The notes below the pieces were generated by a model. It was not told the origin of the DNA, searched no databases, and saw only the letters and a program-made list of their open reading frames with translations. Below are positions 7,201-14,417 of a stretch of 33,433 nt of DNA, piece by piece; the stretch's first letter is position 1, and each line of letters begins with the position of its first letter. The stretch lies in contig CAOKJJ010000039.1 in assembly GCA_948468465.1 (NCBI GenBank), positions 1-33,433 on the forward strand. The letters are read 5' to 3'. The translations under genes were made by a program, and so were the position numbers. The DNA is from an uncultured Eubacterium sp. GTDB taxonomy: Bacteria; Bacillota_A; Clostridia; Lachnospirales; Lachnospiraceae.

Positions 7201-9816
7201 ACCAGCTCGAACTATATAGACAGTTCCAATGTGTCATACAGATTTGAGAATAATATAGATGCTTCTGATGATAATGTGCAAGGGACGGTAACAGTAGAGA
7301 TCCAGGGGGATAACGATAATTATGAGGGCAAGATTGTTGGACTGTTTAAGATCCTCCCGGCACCGCTGGAAAACCACGTACGGTTTATGTACCGTCCGGT
7401 TGGTTCAAACTCAGATGTAGATCTGAGCAGCTACAAACTGAATCTGCCGTTCCAGGGTGTAGGCAGTCCGGTATATCCAGGATATGCAGACACGGAAAGA
7501 GAACTGGCAGAGGGCGAGATTGGCATGTACTACAACCACCCGCAGAAGGCAAACCATGGTAAATTCTTAATTCCGGGAGAAAATTATTACAATAATCTGA
7601 CAGCGGATGAGAACGGATTTAAGATTGAGTACAAATACGTGGAGCCGGATACGGATGATACGGATATTCGTGAAGAATACCGACGGGATACGCCTGATTA
7701 CGCAGGAAAAGTAAAAGTAACGATTACGGGCAGAAAGAATTATGCAGGTACTGCAAGCTTCTGGTATTTTATCGGTGAAGATATCAGTACGGATGCGAAG
7801 ATCAGCATATCGCCGACAACAACGGTGTTTAATGCGCAGAAGCAGTATCCGGAAGTAAAGATTACAGGCGTTGACAGAAATAAATGCAAGATTGGAAATT
7901 ATCGTGATGAAGTAAAGGTGGAAAACCTGATCAGACCGGATGACTTTATTAACGCAGGCACTTATTATATCCGAGTGGAGGGCGATCCGACAAAGGGAAC
8001 GTATGCGACAAAACCGGAAACGCTCACATATACGATAACCCCAAGAGCATTTTCCAACTCACTTGTCATTGACGGCTTCAAACGGGAATATTCCTACACA
8101 GGCTATGACATCTGTCCGGTAGGCATTTCCGTAACAGACTATATTGACAGAACGAAATACAAACTGACCGAGGACGTAGACTATACATTAACTTACACAA
8201 ACAACTTAAACGCAGGTACGGCATATATCAATATTAAGGGCCAGAACAATTTCAGCGGAACCGCAAGCGCGAACTTCCTGATTACAAGTTCTACGATCAG
8301 CAGCGGCGGAACGCATGGCTCGAACAGCTTCTTAGATCAGGGAACCGGAGAAATCTCAGGAGCAACGTCGGTGGCGCCGAGCAATGTAAATATGTCGATG
8401 GATACGATAGATGCGATGTACTATACAGGCAAGCCGCTGTATCCGAAGATTTCGATTGCAGGTATGACGGAAAATATTGATTATACGGTTACGTTCAGCA
8501 ACAACGTGGAAGTCGGTACGGCAGTGGCAACGATCAATGGTATCGGCAACAATACAGGAACAATTACAAAGAATTTCCGTATTATTGCGCAGCTGTCGAA
8601 GTGTACGATTTCACCGATTCCGGCACAGCAGTATACGGGCTCCGAAGTGAAGCCTTCGCTGACAGTAAGATGCGGCAACAGCATTTTGACGGAAGGTACG
8701 GATTACAGCGTTACCTATTCGAATAACGTCAATATCGGTACGGCGACTGCAACGCTTCGTGCGCTGAACAATGCAAACTATACAGGCACTACATCTGTGA
8801 AGTTCAGCATCGGCAATGACGTTGGCGGATTTATAATCAGTGGTTACGCTCCGAGCTATGCTTATACGGGCAAAGCGATTACGCCGGGCGTAGTGGTAGA
8901 GACTGGAAGCAGGACATTAGTACCGGGTACGGAATATACGGTTTCGTATTCCAACAATGTAAATGCAGGTACAGCGACGATTACGGTAACGGGTGTCGGC
9001 AGATATTCCGGCAAGCAGACAGCGAACTTTATTATCGAGCCAAAGAGCATCCAAAGCTGTGATACGACAGATGTACAGGACAGAACTTATACGGGTGACG
9101 CATATACGCCGGACGTTACAGTAAGTGACGGCGGCAAGGTGCTGACCAAGGGTGTGGATTATACGGTTACGTATACAAATAATACGAATCCTGGTATGGC
9201 TTCTATTCTGATTCAGGGTACGAGCAGCAATTATTCAGGAACAAAGATTGTCAGCTTTAAGATTTCAGCTGTGGCGGTGAAAGGACTGAAAGCTTCGAAT
9301 GTGAAGTACAACAGCCTCAAGCTGAAATGGACGAAACAGGGATATGCGGATGGTTATCAGATCTGTGATTCCAAGTCCAAAGTGATTAAGACAGTAAAGA
9401 CAAACAGCACAACGATTTCAGGACTGACGGCAGGAAAGACTTATAAGTATAAAGTAAGATCTTATATCCGCAACGCGGACGGCACGAGATCTTATGGAGC
9501 ATTCTCATCTGTACTGAACGCAACGACGAAGCTGCGGACACCGAAGGTGAAGGTAGTTTCCAATGCGAAGGGGCAGGCACGGATCAGCTGGTCGAAAGTA
9601 TCCGGCGCGTCTGGTTATGAGATCTACTATAAGAAGTCTTCCGGTGCGAAGTATAAGAAGTTAAAGACTGTAAACAGCCCGAATATCCGTGTATGTACCG
9701 TACGCGGCATGAAGAGCGGCGACAGGGCGTACTTCCGTATCCGTGCATTCCGGAAGAACGGCAGCAAGAAGGTTTACAGCTCACTGAATCCATTGAAGGT
9801 TATTACGGTGAAATAA
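1273..9816 (+). CDS. Giant secreted repeat protein with two C-terminal FN3 domains
   Basis: This 2847-residue exported protein probably acts at or outside the cell surface as a repetitive stalk or adhesin-like molecule. Residues 1-29 form a signal peptide: Lys/Arg-rich start, hydrophobic core at about 12-28 and a possible AIA cleavage site. The body consists of about two dozen Ig-like repeats of 60-110 residues. The typical unit starts with YTG and a Pro, contains a 'G.DYTVTY.NN.NAGTA' strand, and closes with 'V.G.GNYSG....F.I', resembling MBG/YDG-type repeats of Firmicute surface proteins. The last four or five units (residues about 2270-2666) are short and nearly uniform; N-terminal units are longer and more diverged. 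Residues 2668-2847 are two fibronectin type III domains. No LPxTG-like motif or C-terminal membrane tail is present, so it is either released or held otherwise. AAGG precedes the ATG by a short spacer. The sortase gene follows after 8 bp. Confidence 0.85.
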   Translation: MYKDVWKRFGAKILIVLCSVLLLGGVAIAVPKLMAVTKISLENVSSDLETSANPISGAALKVVNENNISYDGTTKTPSLKIEFGGSPAPSPWILSSGDVRTTSYEKDASGNKGQPKALKDAGKYVLEVEARNISNYLSFDGKKRLVSYEILPDNLKNHTTRYYGNGSAFGLKEDNVIVIGAASATLNASDINVEVDGSKLAQGSDYSITGAGTIQLQMGQLVSIPFEFTNYYTDRLPSGQYDKTAEEQFTIKQDINTVANANDVVLLNDKGQTFAPTSIHDKPASAQITGLSSKTDFDVDAEPDPNSSNTLVVRIKGKNNYAGEIPIPYTISTNELEIVNIDSPDPIVGNVYEYNESKNSYVIDVNSFTLDDGTILIPGTGVNANCIIGDTCIVDDINFRNPIPGQTAGLVMMEVKVTSGSYKGRTGYAFYGVRRDITKVDRAAVSKDTLIFDGTDACKTPELSVKDQSNQVYSLVPGTDYKITYLLAKRGADKNAAYTTTNAKKDAGKVFMKVEGIESSGTGGYYGTMDPTGALNKDDIITYASTLTYTKEPKPISKNDAEIVLSQDIFNRNCTASDVKAEMTLYDTNGDPMMSSNDLEKECTIKFLDPTGVDVDWDDLQPSAANKKDYTVQCIFKGNFDGTLSANFGISDYDGSNVTITYEACDQDGATTPKKHIYTGAAHKPKPIIWSNDENRKLDEGKDYTLAYENNKEATTNGKKAVLKIQFSKNNVITKEFEINPRPVKNDTDNYVEFLSPFTGDKQNGYRHGYSGQLLSNQPKPNKLRYRFMAGTKEVRKELVEGTDFDYPTDGWLCSDQYGTLVAQGDRIEIGKDYYFRIIPKGNYEGDPSEAIVGPFQYDRRDIGIADNNIELNVNGSIPMKTYNSSNPQDLLDWLNNMANLSLMDNGLTTPEQMKLDSVYPDYSISSTIDKTGISKNGTIEITINGEGGYTGTLTGEVYVGTNIAQSIVYEPRKTGGGTHTIAFSGNEVTLKEEYLRTSSTTDPYDLKFGSSSGVNLYDGGTLDLQTVSGDSTGHYRVVQPFNDPDYAAGIQYASVKLQGVNGYYGEVTVKINVQKINFNDRDYEIVFDYDDPTLNVPIPVYTGDYQEPSFKVYRLERDASGNLTGNKTLVTGGYDAVWDTGVRNINANEDWTDPKDQQNHWGKLTIVGKDGYNGQTDGYFKILKRDISDAANELNSAYFSFEENTLRTKLKDMEYIPYTTYKQYPDSVQEITERGPRQQVRLYFFPNGNPTAGTELDSNDYEYYCTNDEPTINGNTVTGNRTEPKAGTPWAVIKGRGNFKGIIKASYNVSMVELKEDMFDVRFLYGQGWNQFTGDRIHPTVRVFQKENATDTEGKYELTVGTDYTVRYGDGDTFISKDYKNLAKNLTFVEIIAASNGNYTKQFTVPYVIYGELTNNSAANSRVYYSNTDKNGRLRVQYAEDRAVMYNNLGLVYQQKRALTGSYPTTNNPIGQDNDQYPMTILQVPATAANGDYTVREGSSSTIGYGEITIDGTSNRTSEGLIAGTTTIDVLIWANLNTVTDQSPGLWDRNGGSSNITVTGAGYSASDLSNALQSALYISCGGRELKYGDDYVFEPQYLSTDIGTEKPLKIIPSDKAKNEGYLEGETIIHFNLTSSLSDVVVGKPIESTYIYAHGRPLVSSNSDFKLTMSGNELINGQHYTVTIKNEENEVVEDAINRGRYTYVIEGKGHYSGRLPQGEFEILPFNLSDNKDKVDVRLVRDTVTYIGKPVYPEIDDVVINIGNNVEKSLKDPNFNDGKNYTVGPGSGGDNTNWTDIEGGAAAPLMRVEGIGNYSGFVEKAYTIEQKDISSDDILIEKIENQKYNNHQPVKPYPEISYIEKIADSEELNILMKLNGEEYNQDKEISYKNWIQDRLHFTFEYLDDVRTAGTGKRIRIRGVGNFKGSREITYDVDKLNLSDTRLTFLSEESPVYDGTEQTPAFKLSYGDIDILTFVNGTTSSNYIDSSNVSYRFENNIDASDDNVQGTVTVEIQGDNDNYEGKIVGLFKILPAPLENHVRFMYRPVGSNSDVDLSSYKLNLPFQGVGSPVYPGYADTERELAEGEIGMYYNHPQKANHGKFLIPGENYYNNLTADENGFKIEYKYVEPDTDDTDIREEYRRDTPDYAGKVKVTITGRKNYAGTASFWYFIGEDISTDAKISISPTTTVFNAQKQYPEVKITGVDRNKCKIGNYRDEVKVENLIRPDDFINAGTYYIRVEGDPTKGTYATKPETLTYTITPRAFSNSLVIDGFKREYSYTGYDICPVGISVTDYIDRTKYKLTEDVDYTLTYTNNLNAGTAYINIKGQNNFSGTASANFLITSSTISSGGTHGSNSFLDQGTGEISGATSVAPSNVNMSMDTIDAMYYTGKPLYPKISIAGMTENIDYTVTFSNNVEVGTAVATINGIGNNTGTITKNFRIIAQLSKCTISPIPAQQYTGSEVKPSLTVRCGNSILTEGTDYSVTYSNNVNIGTATATLRALNNANYTGTTSVKFSIGNDVGGFIISGYAPSYAYTGKAITPGVVVETGSRTLVPGTEYTVSYSNNVNAGTATITVTGVGRYSGKQTANFIIEPKSIQSCDTTDVQDRTYTGDAYTPDVTVSDGGKVLTKGVDYTVTYTNNTNPGMASILIQGTSSNYSGTKIVSFKISAVAVKGLKASNVKYNSLKLKWTKQGYADGYQICDSKSKVIKTVKTNSTTISGLTAGKTYKYKVRSYIRNADGTRSYGAFSSVLNATTKLRTPKVKVVSNAKGQARISWSKVSGASGYEIYYKKSSGAKYKKLKTVNSPNIRVCTVRGMKSGDRAYFRIRAFRKNGSKKVYSSLNPLKVITVK
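8400..9270 (+). repeat. Block of near-uniform Ig-like repeat units within the giant protein gene
   Basis: Four consecutive units, starting near 8410, 8629, 8863 and 9088, share DNA phrases such as GGTACGGA.TA.ACGGTT, AACAATGT and TATACGGG. At the protein level each has YTG...P, then 'DYTVTYSNN' and 'GTA', then a glycine-rich turn. Such similarity suggests recent internal duplication and a possible site for copy-number change by recombination. Confidence 0.6.
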
Positions 9817-9824
9817 GCAGAAGC

Positions 9825-10991
9825 ATGAGTGATAAATACAAAATAGGCGAATATGAATTTGATACCTATGAAGAGTACCTTGCGGCGCAGGAGGATGTAA
9901 AGAAGATTGACTTTCTGACGAAAGAATTGGACGTTACAGACCCGGATGTCGCCGTAAGGCTCTACACTCTGATCAGGAATAAGGAAATTGTCTTTCGCAG
10001 CAAGGTGGGGCTTTCCTTTTCCTGGTATGTGACAGATGTTTTAGCAAAAAATTCTCAGAAGCTGCTGGAGGAAAAGCGGCGCAAAGAGGAGCAGAAGCAG
10101 CAGGGGAAAAAGCTTGGGATGGCAGGCTGCGTCTGTATTCTGGCTGCGGTGCTGTGCCTGGGATATTATGGCGTTTCACTCTGGCAGGAGCATTTGGAGA
10201 GCCAGGAATTTGAACGCCTGCAGAATATGCAGAATCTTACCGGGCAGGTCATACAGGATTCTTCTGAGGATGGAGGAAACGGTGTGGACTCCGCTCAGGC
10301 GGACGCATCTGCGGTAAATAAGAAAACGTCAAATCAGAAAGGTTCCGGACAGTCGAAAGGCCAGACTGATAAAAAGCAGAAGGAAAAGAAGATTGATCCG
10401 GCGGATTTGACAGTTTTAAAGAAATACAGAGATTTGTATCAGCAGAATAAAGATCTGGCAGGATGGCTGTCTATTGAAGGAACGGTTATTAATTATCCGG
10501 TGATGCAGACAGGAAAGAAAAACCCGGATTTTTATCTGCACAACGATTTTGAAAAAAAAGAGAGTGATCACGGGACATTATTTATAGATGCAAGGAATGA
10601 CTTTGTGAACCGTGACACGAATCTGATTATTTACGGACATAATATGAGAGACGGCACGATGTTTGGCGGCTTGAAGAGATTTATGGATCAGGATTATTTT
10701 GATAAACACCGCAAGCTGGTATTTGACACGATCTATGAAAAGGCGGAGTATGAGATTGTGGCGGTCTGTCTGTCAAAAGTAAATTATCAGGATGACAAGG
10801 GATTCCGCTATTATAATTTTTTAAATGCCGAAAGCAAAGAAGAATTTCAGGCATTTTTGGCAAATATCCAGCAGCTGACGGTATTTGACCAGAAGATTGA
10901 CATTTCGTATGGGGATGAATTGCTGACATTATCCACTTGCAACAGTTATATACAGGATGGCCGGCTGTTCCTGATTGCGAAGAAGGAGTGA
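9825..10991 (+). CDS. srtB: Class B sortase with cytoplasmic N-terminal extension
   Basis: This 388-residue membrane transpeptidase attaches proteins bearing an LPxTG-like signal to the cell wall. The sortase fold occupies about 205-388. It has the class B catalytic triad: His272 in IYGHNM, Cys372 in TLSTC and Arg380 in DGRLFLI; the helix-rich insert between His and Cys fits class B. A transmembrane helix lies at about 96-118. Ahead of it is an unusual soluble region of about 95 residues starting MSDKYKIGEYEFDTYEEYL, and after it a Ser/Gly/Lys-rich linker. The ATG at 9825 is chosen because an upstream extension in frame would overlap the preceding gene by 124 bp; the new start follows that gene's stop by 8 bp. 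The ribosome site is weak, so translational coupling is likely. The next gene, 5 bp downstream, encodes a probable substrate. Confidence 0.92.
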   Translation: MSDKYKIGEYEFDTYEEYLAAQEDVKKIDFLTKELDVTDPDVAVRLYTLIRNKEIVFRSKVGLSFSWYVTDVLAKNSQKLLEEKRRKEEQKQQGKKLGMAGCVCILAAVLCLGYYGVSLWQEHLESQEFERLQNMQNLTGQVIQDSSEDGGNGVDSAQADASAVNKKTSNQKGSGQSKGQTDKKQKEKKIDPADLTVLKKYRDLYQQNKDLAGWLSIEGTVINYPVMQTGKKNPDFYLHNDFEKKESDHGTLFIDARNDFVNRDTNLIIYGHNMRDGTMFGGLKRFMDQDYFDKHRKLVFDTIYEKAEYEIVAVCLSKVNYQDDKGFRYYNFLNAESKEEFQAFLANIQQLTVFDQKIDISYGDELLTLSTCNSYIQDGRLFLIAKKE

Positions 10992-10996
10992 CGCAT

Positions 10997-12511
10997 ATGA
11001 CAATTTCAAAAATAAAGCAGAGATTTGCCATTTTTATGGCATTGGCAATGGTATTATTCTGGATACCGTGTGAGAGCGTATTCGCATCGGATGCAAATAT
11101 GACAATCTCCGGCGGCGTACTGACGGCGTATAATGGCGGAGGCGGTGCGGTCACGATCCCTTCGGACGTAACATCTATTGGGCCAAGCGCATTTGCCGGC
11201 AAGCCGATCAGCAGTGTCAGCATTCCGAGCAGTGTAGGCAGTATCGCGGACAGTGCGTTTGCGAACTGTACCGCATTGGCAAATGTGACGATTCCAGGCA
11301 GTGTAACAAATATGGGCAGCGGTGTTTTTGCCGGCTGCAGCGGATTGAGTTCCGTCAGCATGCAGGCTTCCATTTCTGCAATTCCGGCGTCTACGTTCAG
11401 CGGGTGCCGTTCTCTGACCAGCATTGCGATCTCAACAGGCATTACCAGCATCGGCAGCGGCGCGTTTTCCGGTTGCAGCAGCCTGAGTACAATGGCGATT
11501 CCGTCAGGGGTCAGCAGCATTGGAGATAGTGCGTTTGCGAACTGTTCCAGTCTGTCGGGCATTTCTATTCCAGCCAGTACGACAAATATTGGCGGCAGCG
11601 CATTGTCTGGGTGTTCTGCGTTAACGACGATCAATGTTGCGTCCGGCAATTCCGCATATGCGTCAGATGGCGGATGCCTGTATAACGCGTCCAGAACAAG
11701 ACTGATTATGGTGCCGGTAGGCAGATCCAGTGTGGCGATTAATTCTTCCACAAAAATCATCGGCAGCGGTGCGCTTGCTGGCTGCAGCAGAGTAACTTCT
11801 CTGTCCTTGCCGAATGGATTAACTACCATCGAAAGCGGCGCATTTTCAGGCAGCGGCATTAATTCGATTACGATCCCAAATTCAGTGACGTCTATCGGAT
11901 CTCAGTCTGGATGGTCGCCAGATGTCATTACAGGATACAGCAATTCTGCGGCAGAGACATTTGCGGCGTCTGCAGGCTATACATTTAACAGTCTGGACGG
12001 CGGCAGCTCTTCGGATGACAGTGACGACGAGGAAGACGACTCTGCTCCGTCAGGAAGTGTGGATGTAGATTTAAGTGAAGAAACATCCGGTTCTGCGAGC
12101 GGTTCTGATGATGACATAGACGAAGAAGGGGCAGGCAGCACATCTGTTGACTTAGGCGGTTCAGGCTCCGGCAGTTCTTCGAACGGCGGCTCCGGCAGCA
12201 CGGCTGGTACAGCATCTGGCGGTTCCGGCAGCGGCACGGCATCCGGCGCTTCTTCCGGCGGCGGTACAGCATCCGGCAGTTCACAGGGCGGCAGTTCCAG
12301 CGGTTCACAGGGCGGCAGCACAGTTGTACGGTCTGCGGGCGGTTCCAGCTCTTCCGGCACAGCATCTGCAGGTGCTTCGTCAGGCGGTCGTACACTGGAT
12401 GAAACACCGAAGACGGGAGACGGTTCTTTGGATCCGAAGCTGTTTCTGATTTTTGGGCTTGTATTTATTGGCTGCGGATTGTTGATCGTTGGAAAGAAAC
12501 AGGGAGTTTAG
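10997..12511 (+). CDS. BspA-like leucine-rich-repeat cell-wall protein with TPKTG sorting signal
   Basis: This 504-residue surface protein is probably a substrate of the adjacent sortase. Residues 1-30 are a signal peptide ending VFA. About 36-325 contain LRR_5/BspA-type repeats of about 23 residues ('IP..V.SIG..AFA.C..L..'), interrupted near 220-245 by the island 'YASDGGCLYN...LIMVP' typical of this family. About 345-465 is a low-complexity Ser/Gly/Thr region, with an acidic Asp/Glu stretch at its start, that would span the wall. The tail has TPKTG at 470-474, a hydrophobic helix (FLIFGLVFIGCGLLIVG) and KKQGV, the arrangement required for sorting. The ATG at 10997 has GGAG 8 bp upstream and immediately follows the sortase stop. 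BspA-like repeats are known in adhesins; the ligand here is unknown. Confidence 0.9.
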   Translation: MTISKIKQRFAIFMALAMVLFWIPCESVFASDANMTISGGVLTAYNGGGGAVTIPSDVTSIGPSAFAGKPISSVSIPSSVGSIADSAFANCTALANVTIPGSVTNMGSGVFAGCSGLSSVSMQASISAIPASTFSGCRSLTSIAISTGITSIGSGAFSGCSSLSTMAIPSGVSSIGDSAFANCSSLSGISIPASTTNIGGSALSGCSALTTINVASGNSAYASDGGCLYNASRTRLIMVPVGRSSVAINSSTKIIGSGALAGCSRVTSLSLPNGLTTIESGAFSGSGINSITIPNSVTSIGSQSGWSPDVITGYSNSAAETFAASAGYTFNSLDGGSSSDDSDDEEDDSAPSGSVDVDLSEETSGSASGSDDDIDEEGAGSTSVDLGGSGSGSSSNGGSGSTAGTASGGSGSGTASGASSGGGTASGSSQGGSSSGSQGGSTVVRSAGGSSSSGTASAGASSGGRTLDETPKTGDGSLDPKLFLIFGLVFIGCGLLIVGKKQGV

Positions 12512-12596
12512 CTGCGATTTTAATATCAGATATTTTTATAGAAAGATTAAAAAGCATATAGAAATAGTGATCTAAAAAGTAGAAATAAAGAGTTTG

Positions 12597-12632
12597 AAAA
12601 GCATCGGAAATGAATGATTTCAGGTGCTTTTT
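12597..12632 (+). terminator. Terminator of the surface-protein/sortase operon
   Basis: AAAAGCATCGGAAAT (12597-12611) pairs with ATTTCAGGTGCTTTT with one mismatch and one wobble across a 5-nt loop, and a short T run follows. It lies about 85 bp after the LRR protein stop. Confidence 0.7.
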
Positions 12633-12694
12633 GAAATTATAGATATAAGGTCAGCTAATGCTGATTGGAATATAAGAAAATCAGAGGTAGAAAT

Positions 12695-14278
12695 ATGGCG
12701 CTTTGCTTAAATACAGATACGGCATATAAAGATTTTAAGATGCTTAAAACGGACAGATTTTTTGTTGATAAATCTGCTATGATAGAAATGGTAAATGAAC
12801 GGATCAAAACAAAAAACCGGTTTCTTTGCATTACAAAACCACGCCGTTTTGGAAAAACATCGGTATTGAATATGCTTGGAGCATATTATGGAAAATGTTA
12901 TTGTACGGAGGGGTTATTTCAGGATCTGCATATAAGCAAGAGCCAGAGCTATTCTCTGCATTTAAATAAGTATCATATTATAAGATTTTCCATGAATGAG
13001 CTGCCAGGTCAGAAAAAATCTTATGCAGATTATATTGAACGATTCGAAACAATTCTTCGAAATGATATCAGACAAGCTTATCCGAAGCTTCAGATACAGG
13101 AGTTTACGAGCCTGCCGGATCTGTTGACAGCAACAGGAGACGAATTTATTTTTATCATTGATGAATGGGATTATATTTTTAATCATGAGCTGTTCACCGA
13201 AAATGAAGCTGATTTTCTGGAATTTTTAAGAGATTTGTTAAAAGACAGAACTTATGTGGCACTCGCATATATGACGGGAGTGCTGCCGATTAAAAGATAC
13301 AGCACGGGTTCTGCGCTGAATATGTTTGATGAATATACGATGCTGCACGATTCTGTTTTTGACGAATATTTTGGATTTACGCAGGAAGAGACAAAGGAAC
13401 TCTGCACCAGGCAGTCGCGCCTGAAATTAAACGAAATTGCTGAATGGTATGATGGATATCGAGATGATAATGGCAGAAAAATCTATAATCCGCGTTCTGT
13501 TGTGCTTGCATTGCTGAACGGGAAATGCCGCAGTTATTGGTCACGAACCGGAAAAATGGATGAGGTGCTTTTTTTTCTGAAGCATAATATCAGTGAAGTT
13601 CGGGATGATGTGGTAAAGATGGTAAATAAAATGCCCGTCAGGCTGGAAATACAGGAAGAATATACTGCCGGACAAAAGAAGCCTGGGAATAGGGAAGAGA
13701 TATATGCTGCCATGATTGTATATGGACTGCTGACATACTATGATGGAGAATTGTCTATTCCGAATAGAGAAATGATGTTGGAGTTTCAAAAGGCACTAAA
13801 AGATGATGATTTTGGATATGTGGCACAGCTGGTCAGAAACTCCGATGAAGTACTGCAGGCAACTTTAGAACGAAAGGAAGAGACGGTTGCTGAATTTTTA
13901 CATGATATTCATAATAGTGAGATTTCAATATTAAAGTATAATGATGAAAACAGTTTGGCATGTGTTGTAACCCTTGCATATCTTTCGGCGAGAAATATGT
14001 ACAGAATAGAACGAGAAGAAAAGAGCGGGAAAGGATTTGCGGATTTCATATTTTATCCAAGAAGAAAAGGGATGGCGGGAATTATTATTGAACTGAAAGC
14101 TGATAGTACTCCAGAAGAGGCGATATCGCAAATAAGGGAGCAGGAATATTGTGAAAAGCTGAAAAGGGAAGGCATCAAACAGATATTGTTAACAGGGATT
14201 AGTTATGATACCCGAAGGAAAATACATCAGTGCAGAATAGAGGAAGAAATCGTTGCTGTCCACGGGCAATATCATTAA
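12695..14278 (+). CDS. AAA-ATPase-like / PD-(D/E)XK nuclease family protein (DUF1703 type)
   Basis: This 527-residue cytoplasmic protein belongs to the family combining an 'AAA-ATPase_like' N-terminal domain with a PD-(D/E)XK nuclease-like C-terminal domain, found in many copies in Bacteroidetes and gut Clostridia; its role is not established. Residues 15-35 carry the typical 'YKDFKMLKTDRFFVDKSAMI' opening. A Walker A-like loop TKPRRFGKTS is at 47-56, and a Walker B-like strand ending IIDEWDYI follows near 150-160. The C-terminal domain shows 'GFADFIF' with Asp450 and IIELKAD with Glu466 and Lys468, the expected nuclease core. The ATG at 12695 is preferred over an in-frame TTG at 12665 because AGAGGT lies 6 bp ahead. 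It is flanked by terminator-like hairpins and so appears monocistronic. Some relatives are linked to mobile elements; no such element is seen here. Confidence 0.85.
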   Translation: MALCLNTDTAYKDFKMLKTDRFFVDKSAMIEMVNERIKTKNRFLCITKPRRFGKTSVLNMLGAYYGKCYCTEGLFQDLHISKSQSYSLHLNKYHIIRFSMNELPGQKKSYADYIERFETILRNDIRQAYPKLQIQEFTSLPDLLTATGDEFIFIIDEWDYIFNHELFTENEADFLEFLRDLLKDRTYVALAYMTGVLPIKRYSTGSALNMFDEYTMLHDSVFDEYFGFTQEETKELCTRQSRLKLNEIAEWYDGYRDDNGRKIYNPRSVVLALLNGKCRSYWSRTGKMDEVLFFLKHNISEVRDDVVKMVNKMPVRLEIQEEYTAGQKKPGNREEIYAAMIVYGLLTYYDGELSIPNREMMLEFQKALKDDDFGYVAQLVRNSDEVLQATLERKEETVAEFLHDIHNSEISILKYNDENSLACVVTLAYLSARNMYRIEREEKSGKGFADFIFYPRRKGMAGIIIELKADSTPEEAISQIREQEYCEKLKREGIKQILLTGISYDTRRKIHQCRIEEEIVAVHGQYH

Positions 14279-14324
14279 CTTAAGCTTTCCACAGTCAGAC
14301 TCCCTAACTATCTAATTATACCGG

Positions 14325-14357
14325 AAAAAGCGCAAATGATACCATGATAAGCTTTTT
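14325..14357 (+). terminator. Weak hairpin after the AAA-ATPase gene
   Basis: AAAAAGC (14325-14331) and GCTTTTT (14351-14357) form a 7-bp stem with a loop of 19 nt. It is the only terminator-like structure before the next gene, and its right arm runs into the region where a -35 box for that gene would lie. Confidence 0.3.
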
Positions 14358-14370
14358 ACTGCAAATAATC

Positions 14371-14379
14371 TGCTATAAT
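14371..14379 (+). promoter_or_regulatory. Extended -10 promoter for chemoreceptor gene
   Basis: The sequence TGCTATAAT is a perfect extended -10 element (TGn-TATAAT) 39 bp ahead of the start codon. No good -35 box lies 17 bp upstream, consistent with an extended -10 promoter. Confidence 0.45.
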
Positions 14380-14417
14380 AGCATCCGGATATAAATTTTA
14401 GTTTAAGGAGAATGATC

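Noticed and set aside
10681..11859. A 392-codon reading frame on the minus strand.
   Set aside because: It is antisense to the sortase and LRR genes; the repetitive Ser/Gly codons of the LRR gene keep the opposite frame open.
11977..12360. Minus-strand Pro/Glu-rich reading frame.
   Set aside because: It is a shadow of the Ser/Gly-rich repeat of the LRR wall protein and has no start signal.
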